Position numbers and translations under genes: made by a program. The notes under the pieces are model-generated. The model made no database searches, had not been told where the DNA came from, and was given only the letters and a program-made list of their open reading frames with translations. This document shows positions 27,282-36,087 of a DNA stretch of 64,000 nt, in pieces (position 1 is the stretch's first letter; every line of letters begins with the position of its first letter). Where the stretch lies: the NCBI GenBank assembly GCA_902540595.1, contig CACBNI010000006.1, positions 1-64,000 on the forward strand. The letters run 5' to 3'. Source of the stretch: an uncultured Pelagibacteraceae bacterium. GTDB lineage: Bacteria > Pseudomonadota > Alphaproteobacteria > Pelagibacterales > Pelagibacteraceae.

Positions 27282-28421
27282 ATGTTATTTGAGGCTTCGA
27301 GGGCGAAAGCCATTGAAAAATTAAATCATTTTGTGGAAAATAATCTTTCTGAATATTCTAAGTTAAGAAATTTTGATTTTGGGTCAGAGAATAGATCTAA
27401 TGTATCCTGTCTATCCCCTTACATCACACACGGGATAATAAGCGAAAAAGAAATCATAAATAAATCTCTTAATAAATTTTCTTTTGCAAAAAATGAAAAG
27501 TTTATCCAAGAGGTTTTGTGGCGTACTTATTGGAAAGGTTGGCTTGAACTAAGACCTAATGTTTGGGATGATTATTTAATAAAGTTAAAAAAAATAAAAG
27601 AAGAATTAAAGGATAATAAAGAATATTTAAATGCCATCGAAGGTAAAACAAATATTGAGTGTTTTAATGTATGGGTAAATGAGCTTAAAGAAAATAATTA
27701 TCTTCATAACCATACCAGAATGTGGTTTGCAAGTATTTGGATTTTTACTCTAGAGTTACCATGGCAACTAGGTGCTGAGTTTTTTATGCAACATCTGTAT
27801 GATGGAGATGCTGCATCGAACACCCTAGGATGGAGGTGGGTCGCTGGAATTCAAACACAAGGTAAGCATTATTTAGCAAGCGAGTGGAATATTAAAAAAT
27901 TTACCAATAATAGATTTCAAAATATAAAATTAAATGAAAACGCTCCTCCAAAAAACTCTGAAAGATCTTACTCGGTTATAAATCAAGAATTTAGCAACCC
28001 TCAAGACATTAAGGAAAAAAATCTTATAATTTTTGAAAATAATCTCTCATTTGAAATCACTGACTTTAACAAAAATTTTTTTAAAAAAATTTATATAGTT
28101 TCTAATAAAAATGAAAATAGATCTATCAAGCTCAGTGAAAGATTAGTGAAATTTAAGTCTCTTTTAGTGGAAGACCAAAAGCAAAGGCTAAAAGATAAAA
28201 AAATTGACTCTGAGGTAATTAATATTAATGAAATTAACAATATTGAAAATTGCTACGGATTGTATCCAGCTGTTGGAGAAAATTTAGATTATCTAAATTC
28301 TAATAATTTAAAGATAGAATTTTTATACAGAGATCTTGATCGAATTTCTTGGCAATACTGTAATAAAGGGTTCTTTAATTTTAAAAATTATATTCCAAAA
28401 ATAATTTCAACTTTCAGCTAA
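27282..28421 (+). CDS. Photolyase/cryptochrome-like flavoprotein with FAD domain first, possible domain permutation
   Basis: 379 aa. Residues 1-210 match the helical FAD-binding domain of photolyases: SCLSPYITHGIIS, FIQEVLWRTYWKGW, NNYLHNHTRMWFASIWIF, YDGDAASNTLGWRWVAG. The usual N-terminal alpha/beta antenna domain is absent. After the FAD domain, residues 240-379 form an alternating strand/helix region (KNLIIFENN, KKIYIVSNK, KIEFLYRDL). It may be the antenna domain placed after instead of before the FAD domain. Role in light-driven DNA repair is inferred. Confidence 0.75.
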   Translation: MLFEASRAKAIEKLNHFVENNLSEYSKLRNFDFGSENRSNVSCLSPYITHGIISEKEIINKSLNKFSFAKNEKFIQEVLWRTYWKGWLELRPNVWDDYLIKLKKIKEELKDNKEYLNAIEGKTNIECFNVWVNELKENNYLHNHTRMWFASIWIFTLELPWQLGAEFFMQHLYDGDAASNTLGWRWVAGIQTQGKHYLASEWNIKKFTNNRFQNIKLNENAPPKNSERSYSVINQEFSNPQDIKEKNLIIFENNLSFEITDFNKNFFKKIYIVSNKNENRSIKLSERLVKFKSLLVEDQKQRLKDKKIDSEVININEINNIENCYGLYPAVGENLDYLNSNNLKIEFLYRDLDRISWQYCNKGFFNFKNYIPKIISTFS

Positions 28422-28639
28422 TACCATCTAATCATTCCAATGATTCCTGCAGTTGCATAGAAAAATTGTAAAAATAAAATACCTTTATGACCTCCTCTAT
28501 AAGCCCAAATTCCAATTAAAATTGCTGATAAAAGCAACAAGCAAAAACCAAAGAACTCTATTCCAATATTTGATGCAACAAACAAAGAATACAATATTGC
28601 GGTTATAACCCCTGCCCATTCAAAAAATTTGTTGTTCAT
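28418..28639 (-). CDS. Small membrane protein
   Basis: 73 aa from the ATG at 28639 (MNNKFFEWAGVITAILYSLF...), three short membrane segments, ending GIIGMIRWY. A GTG at 28660 would add seven residues without gain. Its 3' end overlaps the convergent photolyase-like gene by 4 nt. No family named with confidence. Confidence 0.6.
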   Translation of the reverse strand: MNNKFFEWAGVITAILYSLFVASNIGIEFFGFCLLLLSAILIGIWAYRGGHKGILFLQFFYATAGIIGMIRWY

Positions 28640-28724
28640 AAAAGTTTTTATAATTATCACAAAGTGTTTTAGAATAATAATTTATATCTTTGATATAATT
28701 TGGGTCTTCAATTTTTACATTCAT
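28620..28724 (-). CDS. Possible 34-codon ORF after the DedA-like gene
   Basis: The ATG at 28724, 3 nt after the DedA-like stop, opens MNVKIEDPNYIKDINYYSKT... and closes at 28620. This overlaps the start of the next gene by 20 nt. Composition looks protein-like (Asn/Tyr/Lys/Asp), and the tight spacing fits an operon, but it is short and AT-rich, so chance is possible. Confidence 0.3.
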   Translation of the reverse strand: MNVKIEDPNYIKDINYYSKTLCDNYKNFYEQQIF

Positions 28725-28727
28725 CAC

Positions 28728-29144
28728 TTAACCAATCAAATAGAAGATAACAAGATATCTACTTACTTTTCCAATTGCTACTAAAACAATAAAATCTAAA
28801 AATTTAACTCTCAATAAACCTGCAATTAAAGTTAACGGATCACCTAAAACAGGGACCCAAGCAAATAATAAAGACCATTTGCCAAACTTTCTAAACCATT
28901 TTGATGATTTTTCTATTTGTGTTTCTTGAAATGGAAACCATTTTTTTGAACTAAGATTTCTTGAGTAAAATCCTAAAGCCCAATTAACAACAGATCCTAA
29001 AACATTTCCAAAGCTTGCAACGATTAACAATAATAAATTGTCATAATTTGATGTTACAATTAACCCTGCCAATGTAAGTTCGGAAGAAAATGGTAAAATA
29101 GTTGCTGCTAAAAAAGATATTACGAATAACGATAAGTAGATCAC
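28728..29144 (-). CDS. YqaA/DedA-like membrane protein
   Basis: 138 aa from a GTG whose bases overlap the DUF2256 stop (GTGA). It contains the YqaA pattern: a polar-charged segment ([22 protein letters not shown]), then [26 protein letters not shown]. These are small relatives of DedA lipid flippases. Exact function unknown. Confidence 0.8.
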   Translation of the reverse strand: MIYLSLFVISFLAATILPFSSELTLAGLIVTSNYDNLLLLIVASFGNVLGSVVNWALGFYSRNLSSKKWFPFQETQIEKSSKWFRKFGKWSLLFAWVPVLGDPLTLIAGLLRVKFLDFIVLVAIGKVSRYLVIFYLIG

Positions 29145-29263
29145 TTAGAGCACTTTTTTGAACAATACTTTACCTTATGCCAATTAAGCCTCCATTTTTT
29201 TCGCCATGTAAAAGGTCTTTTGCAAACAGGACAAGTTTTAGACGGCAAATTTTCTTTTTTCAT
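29141..29263 (-). CDS. DUF2256 small zinc-ribbon-like protein
   Basis: A 40-aa frame from the ATG at 29263: it has [18 protein letters not shown] followed by [10 protein letters not shown], the DUF2256 pattern with a CxxC...CxxxC zinc-ribbon. Start and stop each overlap the neighbouring genes (TAATG with the photolyase-related gene, GTGA with the YqaA-like gene). DUF2256 genes commonly neighbour photolyase-type genes, which supports the call. Function unknown. Confidence 0.85.
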   Translation of the reverse strand: MKKENLPSKTCPVCKRPFTWRKKWRLNWHKVKYCSKKCSK

Positions 29264-30753
29264 TAAATAGTATTTTGTCTAATAAATTTATCAGCCTCTG
29301 AAAGAATTAGTTTTTTTCTTTCATCTTTCATTTTATCAAAGATACGAACCATCATTGATAAACGAGGATTTTTCAAAAAAAATTTTCTATTTCTATCTAT
29401 AAATCTCCAATAAAGTCCGTCCATAGTATTACACCACTCTCCTTTTTTAAAATCCATCATTTTCATAAAATATGCGGATCCACATATATAAGGTTTGGTT
29501 GCAAAAATACCTCCATCGCTAAACAGTCCCATTCCATAAACGTTTGGAACCATCACCCAGTCAGATGAATCGACAAACATTTCCATAAACCATTTATAAA
29601 CAATGGTAGGCTTAATCTCACACAAGTTCATAATATTAGATAAGATCATTAATCTTTCGATATGATGTGACCAACCATAATCGACTGCATTCTTAATTGC
29701 ATAGTCTAATGGTGGAAGGCCAGTATTTCCTTCGTACCAAGAGTTTTTCATTTTTCTATTTTGTTTAAAGAAATTTCTAGTTTCCATTTCTTTAGAATAA
29801 CCCTGATAAATACCTCTCATAAACTCCCTCCAACCAATTACCTGACGGATATAACCTTCCAAAGAATTCATTCTTATTTTATTTTTTTTATGAAAATCTA
29901 AAACTTTGTGAATTATTAATTCAGGTGTTATTAGCCCAAGGTTAATATATGGACTTAAAGCACTGTGAAAAAGAATGTTATCTTTTTGATCTACAGCATC
30001 CTCATAGTCACCAAATAAGTTTGATTTTTCTTTAATAAAAAAATTTAAAAGTTTGACTACATCATCATATTCTGTTGCAAACCAAAAATGATCTGTGCTA
30101 CCTGGATGGTCTTTAAACAATTTTTCAATAATAGGTTTCAATTTTTTTGTGTGACTTGTTTCATTAATTTTGGGCAATTTTGGTATAGAAATATCTTTAG
30201 GTAATTTATTTCTATTATCTTCATCAAAGCTCCACTTATCACCAATTGGATTGCCATCTGGTCCCATTAGTATTCCTGATTTTTTTCTTACCTCTTTGTA
30301 AAAAGTTGCCATAAATGGTTTTTTTGAGTTTCCTAAATATTTTTTAAATTCTTCACGAGAATTAAGAAACATTGGTGTTTGAATGATATTCCATTCAATC
30401 TTCTCTTTTTTAAAAAATAAAGAAATCTTTTGTTCAAAAGGTTTATCTTCTATCTCGAAGCTAGATACTGCCTTGATTTTTTTTTGGGCAATGATTTTTT
30501 TTAATTTTTTTAAATAATCTTCACTAAATTCTTTGTCTTCAATTTTTGAATATTCTAATTTAAATTTATTTTTCTTAAGACTATCTGCGTAGGATCGCAT
30601 AGAAGATAAAAACAAAAGAATTTTTTGCTTATGGTGTTTTTCATAGGTACATAAACCTTTATCTTCTGCCATAAAGAAAGTATGGTCTTTTTTGAAGCGG
30701 TCGATGTATTTTGTTGGAAATAATTGATTACCAAGTATAAAAAATAACTTCAT
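29263..30753 (-). CDS. Cryptochrome/photolyase-related protein (prokaryotic 6-4 photolyase family)
   Basis: 496 aa. The N-terminal alpha/beta domain begins [10 protein letters not shown]; the C-terminal helical FAD domain has [39 protein letters not shown] and [13 protein letters not shown]. This is the COG3046 / FeS-BCP clade. Where iron-sulfur members have DYCKGC followed by a further Cys, this one reads [18 protein letters not shown], so the CxxC pair is missing and a 4Fe-4S cluster is unlikely. Heads a minus-strand run with DUF2256 and the YqaA-like gene. Confidence 0.9.
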   Translation of the reverse strand: MKLFFILGNQLFPTKYIDRFKKDHTFFMAEDKGLCTYEKHHKQKILLFLSSMRSYADSLKKNKFKLEYSKIEDKEFSEDYLKKLKKIIAQKKIKAVSSFEIEDKPFEQKISLFFKKEKIEWNIIQTPMFLNSREEFKKYLGNSKKPFMATFYKEVRKKSGILMGPDGNPIGDKWSFDEDNRNKLPKDISIPKLPKINETSHTKKLKPIIEKLFKDHPGSTDHFWFATEYDDVVKLLNFFIKEKSNLFGDYEDAVDQKDNILFHSALSPYINLGLITPELIIHKVLDFHKKNKIRMNSLEGYIRQVIGWREFMRGIYQGYSKEMETRNFFKQNRKMKNSWYEGNTGLPPLDYAIKNAVDYGWSHHIERLMILSNIMNLCEIKPTIVYKWFMEMFVDSSDWVMVPNVYGMGLFSDGGIFATKPYICGSAYFMKMMDFKKGEWCNTMDGLYWRFIDRNRKFFLKNPRLSMMVRIFDKMKDERKKLILSEADKFIRQNTI

Positions 30754-30780
30754 GGTTAAATATAACTAATAAAATTTTTT

Positions 30781-31491
30781 ATGTCAGAAAAATATCTTAT
30801 TTTTGGTGCGACAGGATCTATTGGCTCTAGTCTTGCTGAACAATTAAAAAGCTCTGGTTATGATATTCATTTAGTTGCCAGGAACGAAAGTGAAGTAAGC
30901 GCTTTAGCTGATAAGCTAGGATGTCCATTCACACTTGCAGATGTTTTAGAGGAAGGATTTATAGAAAAAGTTAAAACCGATGTACCAGAAATAAAAGGTA
31001 TTGCTTATTGTGTTGGTTCTATTGATTTAAAACCATTACGAATGGTGAAAGAGGAAGATTTCAATAAATGTATGAAGCTAAATTTATATTCAGCAGTTGA
31101 GGCTATCCAGGGTTATCAAGAGAGTTTGAAAAAAAATAAAGGCTCAATTGTTTTATTTTCAACTGTTGCTGCACAGAGGGGTTTTACTAACCACGCAATC
31201 ATCGCATCTGCAAAAGCAGCTGTTGAAGGTTTAACTGTTTCTCTTGCTGCTGAATTTGCTCCAAATATCAGAGTAAATTGTGTTGCTCCAAGTCTTACCA
31301 AATCTAAAATTGCAGAACCAATGCTAAAAAATACAGCTATTGCAGAAGGAATAGCAAAGGCTCACCCTCTTAAAAGATTAGGAGAAGGAAAAGACTCTGC
31401 ATCACTTGCAAAATTTTTAATTACAGAAGATAGTTCCTGGGTTACCGGTCAGATAATTGCAGTTGATGGTGGTAGATCTAAACTTTCATAA
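30781..31491 (+). CDS. Short-chain dehydrogenase/reductase
   Basis: 236 aa. Cofactor motif GATGSIGSS (about 8-16) and a C-terminal GQIIAVDGG as in classical SDRs. The catalytic stretch is atypical: LFSTVAAQRGFTNHAIIASAKAAVEG has the Ser, but HAIIASAK stands where the YxxxK motif would be, so the catalytic Tyr is replaced. It may therefore be a non-classical or altered enzyme. Substrate unknown. Confidence 0.85.
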   Translation: MSEKYLIFGATGSIGSSLAEQLKSSGYDIHLVARNESEVSALADKLGCPFTLADVLEEGFIEKVKTDVPEIKGIAYCVGSIDLKPLRMVKEEDFNKCMKLNLYSAVEAIQGYQESLKKNKGSIVLFSTVAAQRGFTNHAIIASAKAAVEGLTVSLAAEFAPNIRVNCVAPSLTKSKIAEPMLKNTAIAEGIAKAHPLKRLGEGKDSASLAKFLITEDSSWVTGQIIAVDGGRSKLS

Positions 31492-31492
31492 A

Positions 31493-32557
31493 GTGATTAG
31501 ATATTTTTTATATATAATTTTTTTTACTTTTATTAGTTCAAATAGTTTTTCGAATGATTTTAATTTTAAAAAAATTGCAGATCTCGATGATCCTTGGGGG
31601 TCATCTTTTATAAATAAAGATGAGCTATTAGTTACTGAAAAAAGTGGAAAAATTAAAATTATAAATATTCTTTCAAAAGAAATTTTCGAGGTTAAACATA
31701 ATTTAGATTTTTTAGTAGTTGGTCAAGGTGGGTTGCTAGATATTATTTATCAAGGCAATACGGTTTGGATTTCATACTCAGAAAATAGATCAAACTGGAA
31801 AACAAGTACTTCAATCGCAAAGGCAATGTTTGATAAAAGAGAGTTAAAATTTGAAAATATCTTTCAGGCGAATCCTCCAATTGACTCGGGTTATCATTTT
31901 GGATCAAGACTGGCTATTAAAGACAATTATTTATTTGCATCTGCTGGTGAAAGAGGACAAGGTATGATTGCACAAGATCCATCTCAACATCCTGGAAGTA
32001 TTATTAGAATTCATCTAGATGGAAGTATTCCAAAAGATAATCCTAAGTTTGAAGGAAAATCAGATTGGCTCCCAGAAATATATCAAATAGGTATTAGAAA
32101 CCCTCAAGGTTTAGCCCTATCTCCTTTTGATGGAAAAATTTATATGAGTAATCACGGCGCTAAAGGAGGCGACTGGTTTGGCGAGGCAAAAAAAGGTGAA
32201 AACTATGGATGGAAAATTTTAGGTTGGGGTGGAACAAATTATTCAGGCAGCAAAATTGGACCAAAATGGAAGCCTGGGTTTACAAAAGCTATTAAATACT
32301 GGGTTCCTTCAATTGCAACTAGTGCCATCACAATTTACAAGGGCTCAGAATTTAAAGAATGGAATGGTCTCGCTTTGGTAACTTCTTTAAAAGATAAATC
32401 CCTTAGAGCTCTTGATTTTAGTGACCTATCAAATGTTAAAGAAAGTCTAATTTTTAAAAATAAAATTGGGAGGCTAAGAGATATCCAGGTTCATCCTGAA
32501 AATGGTAAAATTTATTTTTTAGCGAATGATAGTTTGTGGTTAATGGAAAAAAATTAA
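31493..32557 (+). CDS. PQQ-type soluble sugar (aldose) dehydrogenase
   Basis: 354 aa: signal peptide IRYFLYIIFFTFISSNSFSN followed by a six-bladed beta-propeller of the glucose/sorbosone dehydrogenase family (FGSRLAIKDNYLFASAGERG, IGIRNPQGLALSPFDGKIYMSNHGAKGGD). Periplasmic sugar oxidation with PQQ is the known role; PQQ synthesis genes are not seen here. I choose the GTG at 31493, just after the SDR stop, because it starts directly with the signal peptide; TTG 31457 or ATG 31466 would add residues that break it. Confidence 0.85.
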   Translation: MIRYFLYIIFFTFISSNSFSNDFNFKKIADLDDPWGSSFINKDELLVTEKSGKIKIINILSKEIFEVKHNLDFLVVGQGGLLDIIYQGNTVWISYSENRSNWKTSTSIAKAMFDKRELKFENIFQANPPIDSGYHFGSRLAIKDNYLFASAGERGQGMIAQDPSQHPGSIIRIHLDGSIPKDNPKFEGKSDWLPEIYQIGIRNPQGLALSPFDGKIYMSNHGAKGGDWFGEAKKGENYGWKILGWGGTNYSGSKIGPKWKPGFTKAIKYWVPSIATSAITIYKGSEFKEWNGLALVTSLKDKSLRALDFSDLSNVKESLIFKNKIGRLRDIQVHPENGKIYFLANDSLWLMEKN

Positions 32558-33345
32558 AGAATTGTTATTCTGTGCATAATTCTATTACCTTTAAAGGGTG
32601 TTGCTTGATGCAACATGGATCTGTTATCCCAAATAGCTAATTGATTTTTTTCCCATTCCAGTGAATGTTGAAATTTTTTTTTAATTTGGTGTTTGAATAA
32701 TTTTTTTTTTAAATCAACTTCATTTTTAATTTTTGGCTGAAATCCAACTAAATGACCTGGGCTAGAATAGATTGAATAATTTGAACTTATTTTTCTTATA
32801 ATTTTATGAGTAGATTTTAATTCTTTTATTTTTTTCCCTTTCTCTTTTACTCTCTCTTTTGTGGTAATTGAAATTGGACCCTCAGAGGAATAAACCCCTT
32901 TTAAACTTGATAATTTTCGTTTCATAGGTTCAGTTAGATTTTTAAAAGCATGATATTGTGAACAAAACTCTGTATTTGCTTTTCCTTTTTTGGGAACTAA
33001 TTTTGATAGCAACATAGTAAATCTTGGTGGTTTTTTTGTATAAATAGAATCTGTGTGAAACTGTTCACCAAAACTTGGTCCTTTATCGCTTTCTTTTCTT
33101 TGAACAACAGTTATCTGAGGATATTTTTTGTTTAATCCTTTTAATCTTGGATAATCTGCAAGTTTTCCAAAATTTTTAGCAAACTCAACATAATGTTTAG
33201 GGGAAAGATTTTGTCTTCTAAAAAAAATCATTCCATATTTATTTAGAGCATTAATAATGATTTTGAAATTTTCTTTTGAAAGTTTTTGAAGATCAGTGTC
33301 AATCTCAGCCCCAATATTATTTTTATTGGGAATAATTTTTATCAT
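32554..33345 (-). CDS. TauD/TfdA-family Fe(II)/2-oxoglutarate dioxygenase
   Basis: 263 aa. Iron ligands are visible as HTD in GEQFHTDSIY (about residues 94-103) and the distal His in DNRSMLHQATPF, with the 2-oxoglutarate Arg in NRIMHRITI at the C-terminus. It hydroxylates an unknown small substrate. The 3' end overlaps the convergent sugar dehydrogenase by 4 nt. Confidence 0.9.
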   Translation of the reverse strand: MIKIIPNKNNIGAEIDTDLQKLSKENFKIIINALNKYGMIFFRRQNLSPKHYVEFAKNFGKLADYPRLKGLNKKYPQITVVQRKESDKGPSFGEQFHTDSIYTKKPPRFTMLLSKLVPKKGKANTEFCSQYHAFKNLTEPMKRKLSSLKGVYSSEGPISITTKERVKEKGKKIKELKSTHKIIRKISSNYSIYSSPGHLVGFQPKIKNEVDLKKKLFKHQIKKKFQHSLEWEKNQLAIWDNRSMLHQATPFKGNRIMHRITIL

Positions 33346-33346
33346 C

Positions 33347-33613
33347 TTAAGAATTTAGTAATTTGTTTTTTGCTTTCTCAAACTCTTCTTGGGTTAGCAC
33401 TCCACTTTCACGCAAACTATTTAATTTTGCTAACTCATCACTTAATGAACTATTGTCGGTTGAAATGGTTGATTTAGTCTCCGCTTCGATCTCTTCTTTT
33501 TCTGCTCTATTGGCTTCTTTAGCATTAAATCCGTTCATTATTGCCATACCACCTAAATATAGTACATAAGCCATAATTGGTATTACTAAGCCAAAAAAAA
33601 TTATTTTTTCCAT
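33347..33613 (-). CDS. SHOCT-domain membrane protein
   Basis: 88 aa: one N-terminal membrane helix (about 4-26), an acidic linker, and a C-terminal SHOCT motif (LAKLNSLRESGVLTQEEFEK). SHOCT is thought to mediate oligomerisation. It lies 1 nt upstream of the dioxygenase gene and 3 nt downstream of another small membrane protein. Confidence 0.8.
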   Translation of the reverse strand: MEKIIFFGLVIPIMAYVLYLGGMAIMNGFNAKEANRAEKEEIEAETKSTISTDNSSLSDELAKLNSLRESGVLTQEEFEKAKNKLLNS

Positions 33614-33616
33614 AAA

Positions 33617-33820
33617 CTAATCTTCGTCTTCCTCTCTCCATTTTTTTTCGTACAGTAAGTAAGCTGCATAAACTACTGAAACTGTACCTACAATCATTCC
33701 ATAATCAAAACCTGTTTGCTGGTCGTGAAGGTACCAACCCAGTTGAGTAGCTCCAATTGTTGGAAAAGTTAGTAAAAGAAAAATTATGGCAATCCTGTAT
33801 GGATACTTTGGTTTTTTCAT
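33617..33820 (-). CDS. Small membrane protein of unknown function
   Basis: 67 aa with two membrane helices (about 9-30 and 39-58) and an acidic C-terminus (KKWREEDED). Tightly spaced with the SHOCT gene. No family recognised. Confidence 0.65.
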   Translation of the reverse strand: MKKPKYPYRIAIIFLLLTFPTIGATQLGWYLHDQQTGFDYGMIVGTVSVVYAAYLLYEKKWREEDED

Positions 33821-33857
33821 ATCTTAGATTAACAGAATAAATTGTGAGATTTAATTG

Positions 33858-34703
33858 CTAAATTTGCGTTCTTTTGAAACACTCTATGGTATTTTTCAAT
33901 AAACAAGCGATTGTCATTGGGCCTACACCACCTGGAACCGGCGTTAAAGCTTTTGCATTTTTAGAAACTTCATCAAAATCCACATCCCCAACAATTCCTT
34001 TGTCAGTTTTATTAATACCAACATCAATAACAATAGTATCTTTTTTAACCCAATCGCCTTTAACAAGTTCTGGAATTCCAACTGCTGCAACTATTATATC
34101 TGCTTCTAAACATTCAGCTTTTAAATCTTTAGTTTTTGAATGAGTAATTGTTACTGTGCAATTTTCTTTTAAGAGAAGTTGGGTCATTGGCTTTCCATTT
34201 AAATTTGATCTTCCAACTATTACTGCTTTTTTTCCATTTAAATTAGGTTCAACTTTTTTGATCAATAAATAGCAACCCAAAGGAGTACATGGTACTGAAC
34301 TTTCATATCCAGAAGAAAGATTTCCAACATTCGTTGGATGAAAACCATCAACATCTTTTGAGGGTAAAATTGTTTCAATTACTTTTTGTTTATCAATATG
34401 TTTTGGAAGTGGCAGTTGAACTAGAATTCCTGAAACTGTCTCATCCTTATTTAATTCTTTAATTTTTTCTAATACTGTTTTTTCCTCGACTGAATCTGGA
34501 TATTTAATAACTTCAGATTTTAAACCTACTTCATTAGCTGATTTTTCTTTGTTACGTACATAAATTTGGCTTGGAGTTAAATCACCTATAAGAATGACTG
34601 TTAAGCCAGGTACTTTATTGTATTTTGCTTTTAATCCTGTGACTTCATGCTTAAGCTCTTGTCTTAATTCTGCAGCAGCTTTCTTCCCATCTATTAAAAT
34701 CAT
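33858..34703 (-). CDS. folD: Bifunctional methylenetetrahydrofolate dehydrogenase/cyclohydrolase
   Basis: 281 aa. Motifs: YVRNKEKSANEVGL with the catalytic Lys, VQLPLPKHID, SKDVDGFHPTNVG, and PVPGGVGPMTIACLL. It oxidises methylene-THF to formyl-THF with NADP, feeding purine and formyl-Met synthesis. Followed 37 nt downstream by small membrane genes. Confidence 0.97.
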   Translation of the reverse strand: MILIDGKKAAAELRQELKHEVTGLKAKYNKVPGLTVILIGDLTPSQIYVRNKEKSANEVGLKSEVIKYPDSVEEKTVLEKIKELNKDETVSGILVQLPLPKHIDKQKVIETILPSKDVDGFHPTNVGNLSSGYESSVPCTPLGCYLLIKKVEPNLNGKKAVIVGRSNLNGKPMTQLLLKENCTVTITHSKTKDLKAECLEADIIVAAVGIPELVKGDWVKKDTIVIDVGINKTDKGIVGDVDFDEVSKNAKALTPVPGGVGPMTIACLLKNTIECFKRTQI

Positions 34704-34712
34704 TTTATCTTT

Positions 34713-35003
34713 CTAAAAAATCATTGGCGCGATGTAGAGCTTCATACACATTTCAATAAACCAAATCAATAGTAGAAGAATTACGGGAGATATGTCTAAA
34801 GATCCTAAATTAGGTATAAAACGTCTGATTTTGTTTAAAATTGGATCTGTAAGTCTGTAGGTTAATTCTAAAAGAGAATAAACAAATCTGTTTTGGGTAT
34901 TTAAAACGTTAAAGGCAATTAACCAACTTACAACTACATTTGCTATTACAACATATGAGTAAAGTTTTAGAATTTGTAAAACTAAATAAAAAATTGCTAT
35001 CAT
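34713..35003 (-). CDS. YggT family membrane protein
   Basis: 96 aa, two membrane helices. The pattern YRLTDPILNKIRRFIPNLGSLDISPVILLL is the classical YggT signature. Linked to osmotic shock or membrane organisation in other bacteria. Lies between mscS (4 nt overlap) and folD. Confidence 0.88.
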   Translation of the reverse strand: MIAIFYLVLQILKLYSYVVIANVVVSWLIAFNVLNTQNRFVYSLLELTYRLTDPILNKIRRFIPNLGSLDISPVILLLLIWFIEMCMKLYIAPMIF

Positions 35004-36085
35004 TTTTTTTCGACATAAATCGACTGACTTGGGAAAGCAAAAGAAGCACCATTTTTCTCAACTATCTGTTTAATTTCAATTGCTAATCTCTCTTTCACTT
35101 CTAGAGAATTACTCCAACTATTAGAGTTCGTAAAACACCTCACCAGCAAATCAATAGAACTATCTGAAAATTTTTCTATTCTAACAGCAACTCCTGTTGC
35201 TTGGTTAAAGTCTTCACTTTTATTTATATATTCTTCTATCTCGTCTCTTACTTTTTTTAATTGCTCAATTGTAGAGTCATACTGAAGAGTAATAATCCAC
35301 CTCACTCTCCAATTTGAAGTTTCACTTACGTTTATGACTGCATTTTCTGCGAACTGAAAGTTTGGAATAATTGCTAGAGACTTATCAAACTTTCTAATTG
35401 TTGTTGACCTAAAGCCAATTTTTTCAACTATCCCTTCTATTATTCCATCAACTGCTATCCAATCTCCAATTTTAAATCTTTTTTCAACTAATACTAAAAT
35501 TCCTGAAATTAAATTTTTAAATAAATCTTGTGCACCTAGAGCCACTGCAACACCAAACAAACCAAGACCTGCAATAATTGGGCCAATTTTAATTCCCCAT
35601 AACTCAAGAACTGCAGCTAAACCAAGTATAAAAATTAATACTTTTAAGGACTTTATTATCCATCCAATGAGTTCTCTTGTTAAAAGTTTATCTAGTCCAC
35701 TTAATATATAAGATACAGGTTCGATTATTTGATGAATAACCCAAAATATTAAAATAGTTATCAATGTTCTATTAATAGTATCTACTACATCTCTACCTTC
35801 TGCGGAAAAAGTCATGTAATAGCTTGCAATAAAAAAACCTAAAACGATTGGTAAAAATCTTGCCGGGCCTTCTAAAGCGCGAACAAAAGTATCGTCCAAT
35901 TTGTTTGTGGTTCTTTTAGAAATAATTTCTAATTTTTTAATAACTAATTTACTGATCAGGCCCCTAAAAATGAGAAAAACTAAAAAAATAGCAATACCAA
36001 TTACGATTTGAAAAATATCAACTCCAAGAATACCCTTATTCCAAACTGATAAAAATATATCAGAAAAATTATTTATTATGTCCAT
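35000..36085 (-). CDS. Small-conductance mechanosensitive channel (MscS family)
   Basis: 361 aa, several membrane helices then the MscS pore and beta domain: IIAGLGLFGVAVALGAQDLFKNLISG (pore helix region), KRFKIGDWIAVDGIIEGIVEKIGFRSTTIR. Opens under membrane tension to release solutes. Overlaps yggT by 4 nt, so the two osmotic-type genes are coupled. Confidence 0.93.
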   Translation of the reverse strand: MDIINNFSDIFLSVWNKGILGVDIFQIVIGIAIFLVFLIFRGLISKLVIKKLEIISKRTTNKLDDTFVRALEGPARFLPIVLGFFIASYYMTFSAEGRDVVDTINRTLITILIFWVIHQIIEPVSYILSGLDKLLTRELIGWIIKSLKVLIFILGLAAVLELWGIKIGPIIAGLGLFGVAVALGAQDLFKNLISGILVLVEKRFKIGDWIAVDGIIEGIVEKIGFRSTTIRKFDKSLAIIPNFQFAENAVINVSETSNWRVRWIITLQYDSTIEQLKKVRDEIEEYINKSEDFNQATGVAVRIEKFSDSSIDLLVRCFTNSNSWSNSLEVKERLAIEIKQIVEKNGASFAFPSQSIYVEKK

Positions 36086-36087
36086 GG

